Assembly: GCA_958296105.1 (NCBI GenBank)
Contig: OY282441.1
Coordinates: 841,800-905,799, forward strand
Reading direction: 5' to 3'
Origin: an uncultured Dehalococcoidia bacterium
Lineage (GTDB): Bacteria > Chloroflexota > Dehalococcoidia > Lucifugimonadales > UBA1123
DNA: 64,000 nucleotides
Shown: piece by piece, positions 9,283 to 17,120 of the stretch
Layout: every line of letters starts with the position of its first letter
How positions within the stretch are numbered: the first letter of the stretch is position 1
Notes under the pieces: model-generated
Databases searched by the model: none
What the model was told of the DNA's origin: nothing
What the model saw: only the letters and a program-made list of their open reading frames with translations
Position numbers and translations under genes: made by a program

Positions 9283-9667
9283 AGGTGAGGGACTGGCAGG
9301 CGTCCGAGACGGGGGCCCACTTGACGAAATCGAATTCGTGGTCGTGGTTGGACAGGCTGCCGCCGACCGGCTTCATTAGATAGAAGTGTACGATCTTGCG
9401 ACATCTGGATCCGTCCTGAGCGCGCACGAACCAGTATTCGATGCTGTCTATGTATCTCTCGGATACGACCTCCAAGCCGGTCTCCTCGCGGACCTCTCGG
9501 AGCGCGGTCTGCTCCTCAGTCTCTCCGGGGTCCGGCGTTCCCTTGGGGAGTCCCCAGATTTGGGGGTAGCTGCGACCGCATATCACCACTTCCACCTGTC
9601 CGTGTCCGTTGGCGCGATAGACGACGCCCCCGGCGGACATCAGCTCGATAGTATGTCTTTTTCTCAT
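9215..9667 (-). CDS. Nudix hydrolase
   Basis: 150 residues with a perfect Nudix box: G43-x5-E49-x7-R57-E58-V59-x-E61-E62-x-G64-L65. It hydrolyses a nucleoside diphosphate linked to another moiety. The preceding GLPKGTPDPGE segment and short length resemble the Ap4A hydrolase/NUDT2-like and MutT-like groups, so dinucleoside polyphosphate or oxidised nucleotide cleanup is plausible. The start ATG 9667 has GAGAG a few bases upstream. It overlaps the GNAT gene downstream, which suggests co-expression. Confidence 0.88.
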   Translation of the reverse strand: MRKRHTIELMSAGGVVYRANGHGQVEVVICGRSYPQIWGLPKGTPDPGETEEQTALREVREETGLEVVSERYIDSIEYWFVRAQDGSRCRKIVHFYLMKPVGGSLSNHDHEFDFVKWAPVSDACQSLTYDNEVDIVQKGVSMVEPASQAG

Positions 9668-9730
9668 GGACTCTCTGCCTGCCTGATGTGGGCAATTCTA
9701 GGTTCTGAGCCTATGGCGGTCAAGATGGTC

Positions 9731-9841
9731 ACGCGCTGGACATAGTGTTACGGGTGGCGCAAAGAGTGGAGGTAATGGAGGTACTTTGACTAACAGATTG
9801 TTACGCGCTGGACATAGTGTTACGGGGTGGCGCAAAGAGTG
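9731..9841. repeat. 38/39-bp direct repeat upstream of the coiled-coil gene
   Basis: The sequence beginning ACGCGCTGGACATAGTG occurs at 9731-9768 and again at 9803-9841. The copies are identical except for one extra G in the second. Copy 2 ends directly at GTACAAT, a possible -10 element (9842-9847) of the downstream gene. The 34 bases between the copies contain TTGACT (9786-9791). Confidence 0.85.
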
Positions 9842-9866
9842 TACAATGAACGCAAGGAGAACAAGT

Positions 9867-10832
9867 ATGACTACGGCAGTGGAAGACATCATCAGGGCCA
9901 TGCGTGAGCAGCCCGAAGTGAGGGATCAGGTTCGCCGGGCTGTCTTGACTGACGAACTCTTGGAGCTGCCCGAGCGGTTTGCAACCCTCACGGCGCGGGT
10001 GGAAGACCTCTCGGAGCGGGTGGAAGCTCTCACCGCTCGATTCGAGGACATGGCTCTCATAGTGGAGAGCAACACGAGGCAGATAGCAGTCCTCACTGAG
10101 CGACTGGACACGCTCACTCAGCGCGTGGACGACCTCACAAAGCGCGTGGACACGCTCACTCAGCGCGTGGACGACCTCACAAAGCGCGTGGACGACCTCA
10201 CAAAGCGCGTGGACACGCTCACTCAGCGTGTGGACGACCTCACAAAGCGCATGGACGTTCTGACGGCGCGCGTGGACACTCTCACTCAGCGACTGGACAC
10301 GCTCACTCAGCGCGTGGACGACCTCACTATCATAGTGGAGAACAACACCAAAGCGATTTTGGAGCTTAGGGACGATGTTGGGCTGCTTCTGGGCGACAGG
10401 CTCGAACGGATATCCATACGCAACCTTCCGCCACAGCTCAGCCAGTCGCTCGGACTCAGACGCGCTCGCGTCATGCACTCGATGGAGGTGACGACGCGTC
10501 ACAGCGACGACTTCATCGCCAGAATCGAAGACGCCGCGGATGAGGGAACGATCTCCGAAGATCAGGAGTATCGGCTCAAGCGAACGGACATCATCATTCA
10601 TTCGCGCCGAAAGGGCGCGGGGAGTTCGCTGTGGATCGCCGCAGAAGTATCGGGGACGATTGGAGAAATAGACATCTACCGCGCTGCCGACTCCGCGGCG
10701 GCGCTGAAAGCCGCGCTGGGGGAAGATACCGTAGGGGTCGTGGTCGGCCATCGCATTCGGGACGAAGACCGAGCCAGGGCTGATGCGAACGGGCTGATCG
10801 TGCTGTTGGAGGGGCGCGATGCCCACGCATGA
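9867..10832 (+). CDS. long coiled-coil protein with putative PD-(D/E)xK-like C-terminal domain
   Basis: 321 residues from ATG 9867, chosen because AGGAG lies seven bases upstream; in-frame ATG 9846 and TTG 9786 lack such a site. Residues about 30-155 are an uninterrupted coiled coil of near-perfect heptads (VDDLTKR / VDTLTQR), encoded by 21-base repeats. The C-terminal domain (about 170-321) has TDIIIHSRR, then LWIAAEVSG, then VGVVVGHRI. That D...E-x-S order resembles a PD-(D/E)xK nuclease core, although the usual Lys is replaced. No membrane segment. Similar coiled-coil plus nuclease-like proteins are common, uncharacterised genes in bacteria. The function is unknown; DNA-end or membrane-associated scaffolding and defence are both possible. 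Confidence 0.7.
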   Translation: MTTAVEDIIRAMREQPEVRDQVRRAVLTDELLELPERFATLTARVEDLSERVEALTARFEDMALIVESNTRQIAVLTERLDTLTQRVDDLTKRVDTLTQRVDDLTKRVDDLTKRVDTLTQRVDDLTKRMDVLTARVDTLTQRLDTLTQRVDDLTIIVENNTKAILELRDDVGLLLGDRLERISIRNLPPQLSQSLGLRRARVMHSMEVTTRHSDDFIARIEDAADEGTISEDQEYRLKRTDIIIHSRRKGAGSSLWIAAEVSGTIGEIDIYRAADSAAALKAALGEDTVGVVVGHRIRDEDRARADANGLIVLLEGRDAHA

Positions 10833-10932
10833 TCCTCCGAAACCGAATTCGTCCTTGCTCTACTATGGGCATGTACGATAACATTATTCCCGTTTTGATG
10901 GACGTAACAGAAGCAGGGAGGTCCGCGCCAGT

Positions 10933-12078
10933 ATGGCTGATATGTCAAGGTCCGTAGCCATCGTCGGGGTAGCAGAGTCCGACGAGATAGGCAGGGTGGA
11001 AAACAAGTCGTCTCTGCAGCATCATGCGGAGGCCGCATACAATGCGCTCGAGGACGCTGGTCTGAAGATGAGCGACGTGGACGGCCTGCTTTCGGCTGGA
11101 TTTGGCACGCTGACGCTTGCCGAGTATATGGGAATCGAGCCGAAGTACACAGACTCGACTTCGGTCGGCGGCTCGTCTTTCATCATTCACATCGCGCACG
11201 CGATGGCGGCGATCAACGCGGGCTACTGCGAGGTGGCGCTGGTGACGCACGGCGAGGCGGGGCGCAGCGCGCGAAGCCGCGCGGGCGGAAACGCCGCAGA
11301 GCCGGGGCCGCAGTACGAGGTTCCATATGGGTTCATCGGCGCGCCCATTCTCTACTCCATGGCCGCGCGCAGGTACATGCACCAGTACGGGGAAGACCAC
11401 GCGCGGCAGGGCATGGCGGAGGTGGCGGTGGCAACGCGCAAGTGGGCGAACCTGAACCCGAAGGCGTACTTCAAAGATCTCCCCATGTCGTTCGACGACT
11501 ATCACAACTCGCGCTGGATCTCGTGGCCGTTCCACCTGCCAGACTGCTGCCTAGTGACGGACGCGGGGGGCGCATACGTCATTACGAGCGCAGAGCGCGC
11601 GCGTTCGCTGCCCAAGAAGCCGGTCTACGTTCTCGGAGCGGCGGAGGGACACGACCACGGGCTGATAAGCACGATGCCAGACCTGACGCGCACTTGGGGC
11701 AGATACACCGGACCCAAGGCGCTCGAAATGGCGGGCCTCACCCATGACGACGTCGATCTTGCGATGATCTACGACTCCTTCACCTACACCGTGCTGGTGA
11801 CGCTGGAGAGCCTCGGGTTCTGCGGGCCGGGAGAGGCGCCGGACTTCGTGGCGAATCAGCGCACCGCGCCCGGCGGCGAGTTCGCCATGAACACCAGCGG
11901 CGGCGGGCTGTCCTACACCCACTCGGGCATGTATGGCATGTTCCTGGTTCTGGAAGCTGTCAGGCAGCTGCGCGGCGAGACGGGCGAGCGCCAACTGGAT
12001 GACCCCAAGATCTCGCTCGTACACGGCACCGGCGGCCAGCTTTCGTCCACAGGCACGGTCATTCTGGCGGTGGACTAG
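10933..12078 (+). CDS. thiolase-superfamily protein (SCP-x/HMG-CoA-linked type), catalytic Cys absent
   Basis: 381 residues with the thiolase fold (N-terminal VAIVGVAESDEIG; central DDVDLAMIYDSFTYT; C-terminal SLVHGTGGQLSSTG). Where a condensing thiolase has its nucleophilic Cys, this protein reads SVGGSSF (residues 77-83). The second catalytic Cys position has become HGTGG, while the NTSGGGLSYTHSG His region is kept. Such proteins form complexes with DUF35 zinc-ribbon proteins, encoded here 69 bases downstream. The role is probably acyl-CoA retro-aldol/lyase-type or thioester chemistry in side-chain or isoprenoid-like substrate degradation rather than Claisen condensation; this is inference from the family. 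GGGAGG lies 11 bases before ATG 10933. Confidence 0.82.
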   Translation: MADMSRSVAIVGVAESDEIGRVENKSSLQHHAEAAYNALEDAGLKMSDVDGLLSAGFGTLTLAEYMGIEPKYTDSTSVGGSSFIIHIAHAMAAINAGYCEVALVTHGEAGRSARSRAGGNAAEPGPQYEVPYGFIGAPILYSMAARRYMHQYGEDHARQGMAEVAVATRKWANLNPKAYFKDLPMSFDDYHNSRWISWPFHLPDCCLVTDAGGAYVITSAERARSLPKKPVYVLGAAEGHDHGLISTMPDLTRTWGRYTGPKALEMAGLTHDDVDLAMIYDSFTYTVLVTLESLGFCGPGEAPDFVANQRTAPGGEFAMNTSGGGLSYTHSGMYGMFLVLEAVRQLRGETGERQLDDPKISLVHGTGGQLSSTGTVILAVD

Positions 12079-12090
12079 AAGTTATTCACC

Positions 12091-12126
12091 CTCACCCCTA
12101 CCCTCTCCCACCTAGGGAGAGGGGGC
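12091..12126. repeat. REP-like perfect palindrome inside the thiolase-DUF35 operon
   Basis: CCCTCTCCC (12101-12109) and GGGAGAGGG (12115-12123) form a nine-base-pair perfect stem with loop ACCTA, preceded by CTCACCCCTA. A close relative lies in opposite orientation at 56331-56367 and a fragment at 2757-2777. In the mRNA it would form a hairpin between two co-transcribed genes, where it may set relative expression or stability. Confidence 0.8.
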
Positions 12127-12147
12127 AGATTCAGAGGAGTAACGACA

Positions 12148-12564
12148 TTGACTCAAGCCTACAACAAGCCCGTACCTGTTCCTCAGCAGGAGTCGGACTT
12201 CTACTGGGAGAAGGCCAAGCAACACGAGCTGTGGCTGCGCAGCTGCAAGGACTGTGGCAGCGCCTACTTCTACCCGCGAGACATCTCGCCGTGCTGCTTC
12301 TCCAAGAATACCGAATGGGTTCAGGCTAGCGGCAATGCGGCGCTGTTCACCTACGGCATAGTCCACCGCGCGCCGCACCCGGGGTTCGTGGGCGACGTGC
12401 CGTTCGTCACCGCGATAGTCGAGCTGGAAGAGGGGCCGAAGATGGCGGCGAACGTGGTCATGGATGACCCGACGCCGGAGAAGCTCCAGATCGGCATGGC
12501 GCTGGAGGTGGTGTTCGAAGACATCACAGACACGATCGCGCTGCCGAAGTTCAGGCCGGCTTAG
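12148..12564 (+). CDS. DUF35 Zn-ribbon/OB-fold protein, thiolase partner
   Basis: 138 residues. The N-terminal helix (YWEKAKQHELWLRSC) leads into a rubredoxin-like zinc ribbon: CKDC, then a second pair CC about 13 residues later in ISPCCF, where the usual C-x2-C is contracted to adjacent cysteines. An OB-fold follows (FTYGIVHRAP, PFVTAIVELEEGP, VVFEDI). Family members bind acyl-CoA or bridge a thiolase to a second enzyme. The start is TTG 12148, fixed by AGAGGAG at 12133-12139. It is in one operon with the thiolase-like gene. Confidence 0.9.
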   Translation: MTQAYNKPVPVPQQESDFYWEKAKQHELWLRSCKDCGSAYFYPRDISPCCFSKNTEWVQASGNAALFTYGIVHRAPHPGFVGDVPFVTAIVELEEGPKMAANVVMDDPTPEKLQIGMALEVVFEDITDTIALPKFRPA

Positions 12565-12567
12565 GGG

Positions 12568-12658
12568 GTCTGAATCAGGGTTTTAGGATTATCACACGCC
12601 GATGCGCCAGACGCGCGATGGAGCGTATGACTGCGATCCTGTGAATCCTGATTCAGAC
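12568..12658. repeat. 91-bp element bounded by a 12-bp perfect inverted repeat
   Basis: GTCTGAATCAGG (12568-12579) and CCTGATTCAGAC (12647-12658) are perfect inverted repeats. Just inside them are further complementary pieces (AGGATT at 12585-12590 and AATCCT at 12644-12649). The element fills the gap between the DUF35 gene and the convergent phosphodiesterase gene, so it could serve as a bidirectional terminator or be a small mobile palindromic repeat. Confidence 0.75.
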
Positions 12659-12712
12659 AAAGAAAGAGCAGTGAGGGAAAGCTAGGGGCGTAGGAGTCAG
12701 CGGTCAGCGTCC

Positions 12713-14137
12713 CTATTCTCGCCATCCATTGCCCTCGTCCACGTAGGTTGTCCTGCCCACCCTCGACAGGCGGATGTGCTGGCAGTACATCCCACTCTCG
12801 AAGCGGCGCTCGGCGGTGTGGGTCTCGGACGACCACTCGACCGACGGCGGGCCGCCTATCAGGGCTTCACGGATCACGCGCCCGTCCATTTCGTCCGGGA
12901 CGGGCAAGCCGAGCAGGTGGAGCGCGGTCGGAGTGAGATCTATGTTGCCCGTCGGCGATGCTATGCGGGTCTGACGCTCGAAGCTCGGTCCGCGCGCCAG
13001 CAGAACGTTGTTCATCTCGTGTCTGCTCATCGAGCCGTGCTGTCCGAGTCCGGGCGCGCCCCCCGAGGAGTGAGCGTATCCGGCGTATCCGGCCGGGTTG
13101 GGGCGCGAATCCCATCCGAAAGACATGGCAATCTCCGGAGCGCGCGGGCCGTCTCCCCCGGCGATCGACATGGGCAGAGCGCCCTCGATCTCCCCTGCCG
13201 ACTCGGACGCCAGCAGCGCGCCGCACCACGCGCGCGACATGAGCCACGCTGCCAGCCGCTGCGCCGTGTCCGAATCGCGCGTGTAGAACAGGACGCTGCC
13301 GCCGTTGGGCGCGACGAGTACGTCTTCTCTGCCGAACCCTGCCTCGCGGACGTACCACTCCACATCGACCACCTCTTGGATCGTGGAGTAGCCGTGATCC
13401 GATACGACCAAGACGTCGGTTTCGGCACCGCGTCCGCTGGTCTCCAGCCATTCGAGTATCCGACCGAAGCCAGCGTCCGCCTCGCGGACGGCGCGGTTGG
13501 ACATCTCCGACCCCACGCCGCCGGCGTGCTGTGACTTGTCTGGCTCGGAAGACCAGACGAGGGCGACTGTGGGCTGGCGCTCGGGCAGGATATGTTCGGT
13601 GAGGATGCGGATGGCGTGGTCGAGTCTGGGGGTGTTGGGCAGGGACTCGGCCGGCCACGCGCCGAATCTTGCCGCGAGCCGCTCGTTCAGAGTTCTGGGC
13701 AGGGTGAAATCCGGGTGGATGGTCGCGCCGCCGGAGGTGTCCGCGCTGGGGTTGTGGACGTAGGCGTTGCCGGAGGTGCCGACTCCGATTGCGGCGTATT
13801 CGAGGCCGTGATCGGAGAGTACGTCTGCCAGCGTGGGCGCGAGCAAAGCTCTGCCCGTCCTGCGCCGAACGTCCTCCAGCGTGGGTTCGAGCGCGGAGAA
13901 TACGAGGGTTGGATCGTAGTCGCGCGCCACCATGGTGTTCGCGGCGAGGCCGTGTCCGCCGGGATACCTGCCTGTGACCATGCTGGCGGCGTTTATGCGG
14001 GTGACGGACGGAAACACCGGGTGGTGGCTCTCGAAGAAGACGCCCTCGGAGGCGAATCGCGCCAGATTGGGGGCCAGATCCGGGCGCACCTGAGCGGGCT
14101 GAAGTCCGTCGAAGACGGCGATGAGGACGTGGGGCAT
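12713..14137 (-). CDS. alkaline-phosphatase-superfamily phosphodiesterase/nucleotide pyrophosphatase-like
   Basis: 474 residues from ATG 14137, chosen over an upstream ATG because GGAGG lies seven bases before it. N-terminal VLIAVFDGLQP gives the first metal Asp (D10). The nucleophile is Thr46 in PSVTRINAASMVTGRYPG, the typical position in NPP phosphodiesterases. VWSSEPDKSQHAGG supplies Asp/His metal ligands, VVSDHGYS the Asp-His pair and GSMSRHEMNN the last His. There is no clear signal peptide, unlike secreted NPPs, so it is cytoplasmic. The substrate is unknown; a phosphodiester, phosphonate or sulfate ester is possible. It stands alone between convergent and same-strand neighbours. Confidence 0.85.
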   Translation of the reverse strand: MPHVLIAVFDGLQPAQVRPDLAPNLARFASEGVFFESHHPVFPSVTRINAASMVTGRYPGGHGLAANTMVARDYDPTLVFSALEPTLEDVRRRTGRALLAPTLADVLSDHGLEYAAIGVGTSGNAYVHNPSADTSGGATIHPDFTLPRTLNERLAARFGAWPAESLPNTPRLDHAIRILTEHILPERQPTVALVWSSEPDKSQHAGGVGSEMSNRAVREADAGFGRILEWLETSGRGAETDVLVVSDHGYSTIQEVVDVEWYVREAGFGREDVLVAPNGGSVLFYTRDSDTAQRLAAWLMSRAWCGALLASESAGEIEGALPMSIAGGDGPRAPEIAMSFGWDSRPNPAGYAGYAHSSGGAPGLGQHGSMSRHEMNNVLLARGPSFERQTRIASPTGNIDLTPTALHLLGLPVPDEMDGRVIREALIGGPPSVEWSSETHTAERRFESGMYCQHIRLSRVGRTTYVDEGNGWRE

Positions 14138-14221
14138 GGCTGGCCTCCGGTCGTGGTCAATCTGATCTGGCATATCCCATCACTCCATGCACATACCCAT
14201 CACAGGTACAGGCCGAACACG

Positions 14222-14965
14222 TCATCGAGGCTTCATCCGCACGTAATGAATGGGCGGATGACCGCCATCGGGATTCGTTTCTCGCAGCTCGAAAACGTCT
14301 GGGCATGACCTGATCAGCTGCGACAACTGCCTGTGTCCATAGCTTCGGGAATCGAAAGCAGGGTCGAGCTGACGCAGAAAGCTGCCGACCGATGCGAGGG
14401 TCGCCCACCCATCATCCTGAGCCGCCGTCTCGATCGCGCGCTTGACCATATCAGTCCAGTCTTGCGCTGCTGTCTGGGGCGAGTCCGAAGAGGCAGCCTG
14501 CACAGGCTGAGGCTGCGTTTTCTTTTGTGGAGTCAGGTTTTCCGTGTAAACAAATATCTCACATGCGTTGACAAACGACTTCGGAGTCATGGACCGACCG
14601 ACGCCCATCACGAACAGTCCCTGCTCTCGAATTCTCATCGCCAGCCGGGTGTAATCGCTGTCGCTGGAGACAATGCAAAAGCCGCTGACGGCGCCGCCGT
14701 GCAACAGATCCATGGCATCCACTATCAGCGCGCTGTCCGTGGCGTTCTTCCCGACTGTATAGCGGAACTGCTGTATGGGCTGGACTGCAAACGTATGAAG
14801 AGAGTCTTTCCATCCCGACATCTGCGGAGTTGTCCAATCGCCGTAGATGCGACGTGTCGTCACCTTTCCGTACTTTGCTGTCTCAGCCAACACATGCTCT
14901 ATCAGCGAGGGCTGAGCATTGTCGCCATCGATCAGCATAGCTATATCGCGAGAATTCAAGACCAT
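14222..14965 (-). CDS. NYN-domain RNase-like protein with C-terminal OST-HTH/LOTUS domain
   Basis: 247 residues. The N-terminal NYN (LabA/DUF88) PIN-like nuclease domain shows IAMLIDGDNAQPS (Asp13, Asp15), NATDSALIVDAMDLL (Asp77, Asp83) and FCIVSSDSDYTRLA (Asp102, Asp104), the conserved acidic residues that bind catalytic metal. After a Gln/Pro/Ser-rich linker (about 145-165) comes a winged-helix OST-HTH/LOTUS domain (about 166-245: WATLASVGSFLRQLDP, SYGHRQLSQLIRS, FELRE), a fold that binds RNA, including G-rich RNA. A cytoplasmic RNA-processing or defence nuclease is inferred. AGGAG lies four bases before ATG 14965. The MNT/HEPN pair is immediately upstream on the same strand. Confidence 0.9.
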   Translation of the reverse strand: MVLNSRDIAMLIDGDNAQPSLIEHVLAETAKYGKVTTRRIYGDWTTPQMSGWKDSLHTFAVQPIQQFRYTVGKNATDSALIVDAMDLLHGGAVSGFCIVSSDSDYTRLAMRIREQGLFVMGVGRSMTPKSFVNACEIFVYTENLTPQKKTQPQPVQAASSDSPQTAAQDWTDMVKRAIETAAQDDGWATLASVGSFLRQLDPAFDSRSYGHRQLSQLIRSCPDVFELRETNPDGGHPPIHYVRMKPR

Positions 14966-14990
14966 GTCGCTCCTATGCTGTCTATCCCCT

Positions 14991-15302
14991 TCAGCGGGGC
15001 TGCGTCCTGTAAATGGTTATTCCGAATGTGTCTATATGCGCCCTGAGAGGAGCGTATCGAATGTCCTCGTATGCTTCGAGGTCGCACTTCTGAGGTATGT
15101 CTATGTCGTCGAGATCGAGCGCGAGCCGTCCGAGGCGATGGCGGTCCGCGATGCCGCGTGTCGCCAAGTCGATGTCCGAACGATCAGATGCCTTTCCGAT
15201 GGCGCGCGAGCCGAACAGTATGACCTCGGTCAGATCCTGGTATGCGGCGAATACCCGTGTCAGCTTCGCCATGGTTGCGGGCGTCAGGTCTGGAGAGTTC
15301 AC
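14991..15302 (-). CDS. MNT-type nucleotidyltransferase (antitoxin of HEPN/MNT pair)
   Basis: 103 residues of a minimal nucleotidyltransferase. VILFGSRAIGKASDRSDIDLA carries the GS...DxD catalytic signature; the third Asp is likely in the KCDLEAYEDI region. MNT proteins of HEPN/MNT systems AMPylate a Tyr in the partner HEPN RNase and neutralise it. The gene starts within the last four bases of the HEPN gene (ATGA overlap, 15299-15302), so the two are translationally coupled, with the toxin-type gene first. The NYN-LOTUS gene follows 25 bases downstream. Confidence 0.9.
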   Translation of the reverse strand: MNSPDLTPATMAKLTRVFAAYQDLTEVILFGSRAIGKASDRSDIDLATRGIADRHRLGRLALDLDDIDIPQKCDLEAYEDIRYAPLRAHIDTFGITIYRTQPR

Positions 15303-15715
15303 GATTCGAGCGTCTCCTCCATCGAGCGAGCATACAACGCTTCCAGTATCCGCAGGTATCGGCAGACTATGTTCTCAATGACCTGCTCGAACCTGGCGGA
15401 GTCATAGGTATGCGACATCAGGATGCGGTCGTTCAGCATGTCGATCCACGTCTCGCCGTCTTCGATCAGCTTTGCCTGAAACGCCTCTCGGATGACGCTG
15501 CGTGGCGTGACTGTCGCCAAGACGATTCCATCGTGTTCCATACGATCCTTCAGGGTGTTCCATGCCAGCTCGAAGGTGTATTCGAAACGCTGTATGACGC
15601 CCTCGCGCTCCAGCTCGTTCAGCGCATCCACACCGTCTTTCAGCGCATCTCGCAAGAGGAAGAAGGCGCGGGAGAAGTTGGTGAACCTGTATTGCCATCG
15701 TATTTCCTGGCTCAT
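15299..15715 (-). CDS. HEPN-domain protein, HI0074 family (toxin of HEPN/MNT pair)
   Basis: 138 residues, all-helical, with the HI0074-type substrate-binding/HEPN layout: FTNFSRAFFLLRDAL, then IQRFEYTFELAWNTLKD, then the R-x4-H motif in NDRILMSHTYD, then a final helix IVCRYLRILEALY. R-x4-H is the HEPN ribonuclease signature. In characterised HEPN/MNT pairs the HEPN protein cleaves RNA and the Tyr in the helix after this motif is AMPylated by the MNT partner; HTYD provides such a Tyr. It overlaps the MNT gene by four bases. The likely role is toxin-antitoxin or phage defence. Confidence 0.9.
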   Translation of the reverse strand: MSQEIRWQYRFTNFSRAFFLLRDALKDGVDALNELEREGVIQRFEYTFELAWNTLKDRMEHDGIVLATVTPRSVIREAFQAKLIEDGETWIDMLNDRILMSHTYDSARFEQVIENIVCRYLRILEALYARSMEETLES

Positions 15716-15800
15716 CCCGTCATGCTGCCTGCCATATCACGGACTATTTGACGACATCATGCTATCATCTTACCCGATAGCTTATAAATGAGGAGCCGCC

Positions 15801-17087
15801 ATGATCCACCACGAGCTGGAAACTGCTTTCACGATGGATACGTCTTCGATCAAGTTCGGGCCCGGCTCGACGCGGGAGGTGGGGTACGAGGTGGCGCGGC
15901 TGGGGGCCAAGCGCGTCTGCGTGGTCACCGACCGGCGAATGGCGGGGCTGGCGCCTGTGGACGTGGTCATCGAATCGCTGAGGGCGGAAGGGGTCGATTT
16001 CGAGCTGTTCAGCGAGGTGGAGGTGGAGCCTACGGACGAATCTTTCAAGACTGCCATCGAGTTCGCGCAGGATGGAAAGTTCGACGCCTTCGTATCCGTG
16101 GGCGGCGGTTCGAGCATGGACACGGCGAAGGCGGCGAATCTGTACTCCACATACCCCGCGGACTTTCTGACCTACGTCAACGCGCCCATCGGTCAGGGCG
16201 CGCCCGTGCCAGGGGCGCTGAAGCCGCACGTGGCGGTTCCAACGACCTCGGGGACCGGCTCCGAGACTACGGGCGTGGCGATCTTCGACCTGCTGGAGAT
16301 GAAAGCCAAGACAGGGCTGGCGCACAGGGCGCTGAGGCCAACGGTGGGCGTGGTCGATCCGGAGAACAGCCGCACTCTGCCGGGAATGGTGGCGGCGTGC
16401 AGCGGGTTCGACGTGCTGTGCCACGGGCTGGAGTCGTACACCGCCATGCCGTTCAGCCAGCGGGAGGCGGCAGAGAATCCGGGGCTGCGTCCGTCGTACC
16501 AAGGGGCGAATCCGATATCGGACGTGTGGGCGACGCGCGCCATAGAGATGGTGGCGCGCAACATCGTCAGCGCGGTGCAGGAGGCGGACGATATCGAGTC
16601 GAGATCGAACATGATGCTGGCGGCGACGTTCGCGGGCGTCGGGTTCGGCAACGCGGGCTGCCACCTGCCGCATGGGATGTCGTATCCGGTGTCGGGGATG
16701 GTGCGCGAGTTCGCGCCGGAGGGATATCCCGGCGACCATCCAATCGTCCCTCACGGCATGAGTGTCATTCTGAACGCGCCGGCGGTGTTCAGGTACACCG
16801 CGCCGACGAATCCGGAGCGCCACCTGCACGCGGCGCAGCTGATGGGCGCGGACGTGTCCGGCGCGGGGCGGGAGGACGCAGGCGACATTCTTGCGGACGC
16901 GATCGTGGCTCTGCTGCGCAAGATCGGCGTACCCAACGGCCTGAGCGCGATAGGCTACACGCCGGAGGACGCGCCCGCGCTGGCAGCAGGCGCGATGCCG
17001 CAGCAGCGGGTAATCGGCCTGTCCCCTCGACCGGTGACGGAGGAGGATCTGCGAAACCTGTTCCTAGACTCGATGCGGCTGTGGTGA
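15801..17087 (+). CDS. iron-containing alcohol dehydrogenase, hydroxyacid-oxoacid transhydrogenase type
   Basis: 428 residues, a group III Fe-ADH. FVSVGGGSSMDTAKAAN is the nucleotide-binding GGGS-D motif. Metal ligands are in SGFDVLCHGLESYTA (Asp and His), HLPHGMSYPVSG and VPHGMSV. The order and length (EFAPEGYPGDHP insert before VPHGMS) match the mammalian ADHFE1/HOT enzyme, which oxidises 4-hydroxybutyrate while reducing 2-oxoglutarate to 2-hydroxyglutarate. The exact substrate here is inferred. ATG 15801 follows GAGGAG by five bases. It is divergent from the HEPN/MNT operon; an AT-rich stretch with TTGACG (15754-15759) and TATAAA lies between. Confidence 0.87.
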   Translation: MIHHELETAFTMDTSSIKFGPGSTREVGYEVARLGAKRVCVVTDRRMAGLAPVDVVIESLRAEGVDFELFSEVEVEPTDESFKTAIEFAQDGKFDAFVSVGGGSSMDTAKAANLYSTYPADFLTYVNAPIGQGAPVPGALKPHVAVPTTSGTGSETTGVAIFDLLEMKAKTGLAHRALRPTVGVVDPENSRTLPGMVAACSGFDVLCHGLESYTAMPFSQREAAENPGLRPSYQGANPISDVWATRAIEMVARNIVSAVQEADDIESRSNMMLAATFAGVGFGNAGCHLPHGMSYPVSGMVREFAPEGYPGDHPIVPHGMSVILNAPAVFRYTAPTNPERHLHAAQLMGADVSGAGREDAGDILADAIVALLRKIGVPNGLSAIGYTPEDAPALAAGAMPQQRVIGLSPRPVTEEDLRNLFLDSMRLW

Positions 17088-17120
17088 GGTAGCGCCGGGC
17101 TTCGGGAATCGGATCAAGGG

